NCBI GenBank assembly: GCA_017427415.1
Contig: JAFRSU010000093.1
Location: 1 to 56,341 of the forward strand
Length of the DNA stretch: 56,341 bases
Source: Lachnospiraceae bacterium
Lineage (GTDB): Bacteria; Bacillota; Clostridia; Lachnospirales; Lachnospiraceae
Direction: 5' to 3'
The stretch's first letter is position 1; the number at the start of each line of letters is the position of its first letter. A model generated the notes under the pieces. That model saw nothing but the letters and a program-made list of their open reading frames with translations, had not been told where the DNA came from and did no database searches. A program made the position numbers and the translations under genes. Below are positions 53,985 through 56,341 of this stretch, piece after piece.

Positions 53985-54896
53985 TTATGCTCCCAAAAGC
54001 GGCTGGTTATGCTCAAAAAGAGCAAGATTTATGGTATAATGATCATATATATCATGTTCGATAAAGTATTCGATTATCAGATCGAATTTACTGCTGGGCG
54101 AAAATGCATATCCCGCTCTCCCGATAAAATCCTTTGTTTCATCAAGATTAAGTTTTAACGCTAAAGCAAATGCTACTGCCGTTATCTTTTTGGGCTGGTA
54201 TTCCGGATTGCTCCGTATCTTGGAAAAAAGTTTTCTGTCCACATTTGCTCTTTTATACACTTCTGTATCGGTATACCCTCTGTCATCTATCTGCTTAAGT
54301 AACGTCTCCTGCCATGTATCGCCTAAGTGACTGACTCTGTCCATTAGGGTATCTGCTGCCGATGTTTCCTTTATGGAACCTTTCCCGGCTTTTTCCTTTG
54401 AGAACTTATGAAATATATTCAGCTTCTGTGCGAACGAATGTGTCTGCTTCAGATCTTCTTTAAAGCTTGGAGCTTCATTATATATTGGCTCATCCGTATA
54501 GCTTGACTCAGCCTCATAGCAGACTTCCTCATCGACCTGCTCCGATACATAGCGCTCATCTATATATTCCTCTATATCGGAATACATATCTCCGGATAAT
54601 GTGAAAGGCTTTTTATCAACAACCAGGATGATCTCCATATCATTTTCAAGCAGGAAGTCCCTGACCGTCACTACAGCTGCCTTTACTGCTTCATCCTCAG
54701 AGTATCCGGACTTTCCCTCAGGTACAAGAGGCAATGCTATGCTCTTACATCCGCTCTTTACCGCATACTTTAGGCTGTTTTCGTAGCATCTTTTCAGTGC
54801 ATCATACTCTCCGCCGGCGCACTCATAGCCGCCTGTATCCGCGATATAATCGGCCTTAACATTACTAATATCATCCCTTATTATCTGAAACGGCAT
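53985..54896 (-). CDS. Shortened macro domain fused to an HTH-like C-terminal region
   Basis: 303 residues. It opens like a macro domain, MPFQIIRDDISNVKADYIADT, then jumps straight to GGEYDALKRCYENSLKYAVKSGCKSIALPLVPEGKSGYSEDEAVKAA, the second half of the domain. The NAAN and GGGG-V segments that hold ADP-ribose, some 50 residues, are missing. A low-complexity acidic linker (~115-195) leads to a helical C-terminal part (LLKQIDDRGYTDTEVYKRANVDRKLFSKIRSNPEY) resembling an XRE-type HTH. No frameshift is needed, so the deletion looks stable. It lies 123 bases upstream of the VWA gene on the same strand. Confidence 0.75.
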   Translation of the reverse strand: MPFQIIRDDISNVKADYIADTGGYECAGGEYDALKRCYENSLKYAVKSGCKSIALPLVPEGKSGYSEDEAVKAAVVTVRDFLLENDMEIILVVDKKPFTLSGDMYSDIEEYIDERYVSEQVDEEVCYEAESSYTDEPIYNEAPSFKEDLKQTHSFAQKLNIFHKFSKEKAGKGSIKETSAADTLMDRVSHLGDTWQETLLKQIDDRGYTDTEVYKRANVDRKLFSKIRSNPEYQPKKITAVAFALALKLNLDETKDFIGRAGYAFSPSSKFDLIIEYFIEHDIYDHYTINLALFEHNQPLLGA

Positions 54897-54912
54897 AGAC
54901 TACCTCCATATC

Positions 54913-54941
54913 TGTGACAAGGGGACGGTTCTCCTGTCACA
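54913..54941. repeat. Family A hairpin, TGTGACA stem, second copy
   Basis: Same 29-base core as 14209-14239, 40 kb away: TGTGACA, AGG, GGACGGTT, CTCC, TGTCACA. It lies just upstream of the macro/HTH gene. Confidence 0.88.
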
Positions 54942-54976
54942 CTTTTTACCATTTATAATATAATAAAAATAACGAT

Positions 54977-55009
54977 AAAAGTCAAAGCCCCCGGCGTAAA
55001 TTCCGGGGG
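54977..55009 (-). terminator. Terminator of the Rpn-like gene
   Basis: CCCCCGG (54988-54994) and CCGGGGG (55003-55009) form the stem; a moderately T-rich tail follows on the minus strand. Confidence 0.7.
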
Positions 55010-55020
55010 ATGTTATCATT

Positions 55021-56025
55021 TTATATTGCAATCTTAAGTCCCAATGCTTCAGCCTGAGTACAGAATTCCTTTTCACTTATTTGCATTTTATCTGCAGCTT
55101 TCTTTATGGTCATATCTCCATCATTTATAAGTTCTACAAATGTTTCTATCTTTCCTTCTATCTTTCCTTCTATCTTTCCTTCATCTCTTCCGTCCTGTAT
55201 CAGATCTGTTATAGCCTTACACATATCAAGTTCCCCTCCTTCATTATCTTTATTATTTTGCATGTATTCTTTTAATTCCTTGGACGTAACCATCTCACTG
55301 ACAACCTCTATACTCTCACGATCGAAGATTTTCTGAGTGTCCACATACTCCTTAAAAGCTATCTTGTCATTTCTTTTCCGGTAAAGATTAATAACATCTT
55401 TAACATCCCTGTTGTGAAATATCTCATCTCCATTTGACACTGTATCAATGTTTACGATATTTAGCTTAAAATCAGCTGCTATCTCTCTCATTTCTTCGCA
55501 ATCTGAAAAATCAATCAGTTCATGCAGGCTCTCTGCCCCATCCCAGGGTTCACTGTTCCAATAAAGTACCAACGTAGATACAGGTCTCAACCGGTCGGAC
55601 TTTTTAAAAAGATACATGTATTCTCCGGATGTCAACGTCTTGTTTTCTAATGATATCTCCATCTTTTTCCGGCCTTTCATTGTCCTTAGCACATCTCTGT
55701 TCTTCTTAATGATCTCACTGACCTGCCTGTCATATTCCATGACTTCTCTTAAAAGTACCCTGACTATCATGCTATAGTCGATGCTTAGCTGATTTTCGGC
55801 TATTAAAATAGCTAACCGCTCACCATTCCCGGTTCTGGCCATTACTATATCAGCCGTCTTCTTTGATTTCAGCCCTTTGTTTACTGCCAAACCTATGGGA
55901 CTTATCTCCTCAAGTTCGTCCCATTTGATCACTTGTCTGCCTTTAAATGCCAGACCGTTCCAGATATCAGCAAAACGCTTGGTATCTCTGAAAAATTTCA
56001 TCTGAGTAATATCCTGTTTACCCAT
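55021..56025 (-). CDS. Rpn/PD-(D/E)XK-family nuclease-like protein
   Basis: 334 residues. Residues ~10-200 match the Rpn/PDDEXK transposase-like fold: D59 in TADIVMA and E77-N78-Q79 in AILIAENQLSIDYSMIVRVL form a plausible D-(D/E)xQ/K site, followed by RxxxY/MEYDRQV. A helical tail carries three EGKI repeats (~282-295), and a C-terminal HTH-like end reads MTIKKAADKMQISEKEF. Rpn proteins cut DNA and promote RecA-independent recombination; copies are usually many per genome. AAGGAGG precedes the ATG. The neighbouring accessory genes may reflect local recombination. Confidence 0.82.
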   Translation of the reverse strand: MGKQDITQMKFFRDTKRFADIWNGLAFKGRQVIKWDELEEISPIGLAVNKGLKSKKTADIVMARTGNGERLAILIAENQLSIDYSMIVRVLLREVMEYDRQVSEIIKKNRDVLRTMKGRKKMEISLENKTLTSGEYMYLFKKSDRLRPVSTLVLYWNSEPWDGAESLHELIDFSDCEEMREIAADFKLNIVNIDTVSNGDEIFHNRDVKDVINLYRKRNDKIAFKEYVDTQKIFDRESIEVVSEMVTSKELKEYMQNNKDNEGGELDMCKAITDLIQDGRDEGKIEGKIEGKIETFVELINDGDMTIKKAADKMQISEKEFCTQAEALGLKIAI

Positions 56026-56341
56026 GTGCCTCCTTTTCTGCGTGAATACAGAAACATAGACATGAGTATACTACTATCGATATCCTCTGTCCCTGCTTCA
56101 CCACTCTTTAGTTTTTTAAGCAGGGAATAAATACAGATCATCCGGGTCAAACTGATGCAGAAACGGCAATTCTCTCAACAAATGAATCAATAAGCAAAAT
56201 CAAATCTCAATAACCAATAATCAAATAGAATAATATCAAATACACTAAATCAGAATATACCGAGGTTTCCGCACCATACGGAATAAATGCAGCATGCTGC
56301 AAAAAGTTTATTAACTGCTTATAAGGTTATATTATCATGTG
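56026..56341. other. Right-edge spacer, no gene seen
   Basis: 316 AT-rich bases. Nothing is coded on either strand in a way I can support. The perfect palindrome GCAGCATGCTGC at 56289-56300 is the only structure; it lacks a T run on the minus strand and has AAAAAGTTT on the plus strand, so a terminator is not convincing. Confidence 0.6.

Noticed and set aside
53190..54896. Tellurite-resistance (Ter) operon
   Set aside because: Only a TerY-like VWA protein is seen; no TerD, TerC or kinase/phosphatase partners are in the window.

Overview
The window looks like a chromosomal segment of an anaerobic Gram-positive Clostridia bacterium, most likely a Lachnospiraceae member of the Butyrivibrio/Roseburia type. 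The supporting signs are the low-GC Firmicutes order ylxM-ffh-rpsP-khpA-rimM-trmD-rplS, strong AGGAGG ribosome binding sites, a eukaryote-type NADP isocitrate dehydrogenase, formyl-THF synthetase plus a stand-alone cyclodeaminase-type cyclohydrolase, large secreted BspA-like leucine-rich-repeat proteins, and plant-polysaccharide glycosidases. I see no rRNA, tRNA, CRISPR array, prophage or intact insertion sequence. The genus is inference.

Layout. 1-3.1 kb: two CobW/COG0523 metallochaperone GTPases, a cell-wall amidase and an MgtC-like membrane protein. 3.2-8.3 kb: a 1677-residue secreted LRR/Ig-like protein with Gly-Ser and Gly-Thr linkers. 8.5-14.2 kb: aconitase, a C39-like cysteine protease, isocitrate dehydrogenase, a 52-residue membrane peptide and a YD-repeat secreted protein, all on the minus strand and probably one operon. 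14.2-23.3 kb: a one-carbon (folate) region with folD, fau, fchA, fhs and folC, plus a chemoreceptor and a protein joining an LEA-like repeat to a DUF5662-like domain. 23.3-28.2 kb: a lipoprotein esterase, rpsT, lepA, a zinc-ribbon membrane protein and an Mrp/NBP35 ATPase. 28.2-34.3 kb: the arginine operon argC-argJ-argB-argD-argF running into ilvN and mrp. 34.5-36.6 kb: a lone pilT and a patatin. 36.6-42.8 kb: the translation/SRP cluster, interrupted by two secreted proteins. 43.1-52.4 kb: an AraC regulator diverging from a GH127 arabinofuranosidase, an M6 protease, a GH4 enzyme and a GH63/MGH-like enzyme. 52.5-56 kb: an accessory patch with a bitopic membrane protein, a von Willebrand A protein, a shortened macro domain joined to an HTH-like region, and an Rpn-type nuclease.

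How the parts fit. Aconitase and Icd give the citrate-to-2-oxoglutarate arm that supplies glutamate, the nitrogen donor for the arginine operon. The argC promoter has a near-perfect ARG-box-like site in its -35/-10 spacer. Fhs, FchA and FolD form the formate to methylene-THF route. FolD has lost the residues needed for its cyclohydrolase half, which FchA would replace.

Three families of intergenic hairpin repeats are scattered through the window: A, constant loop GGACGGTT with changing stems; B, CTTCCC...GGGGAAG; C, GTCATCCTGAGCGAAG. Several supply the last codons and stop of a neighbouring gene, or create false upstream starts. The best candidates for undescribed biology are the VWA/shortened-macro-HTH/membrane cassette, the repeats with conserved loops and covarying stems, the Shine-Dalgarno-bearing tandem repeat in front of the AraC gene, and palindromes at the folD and fhs promoters.
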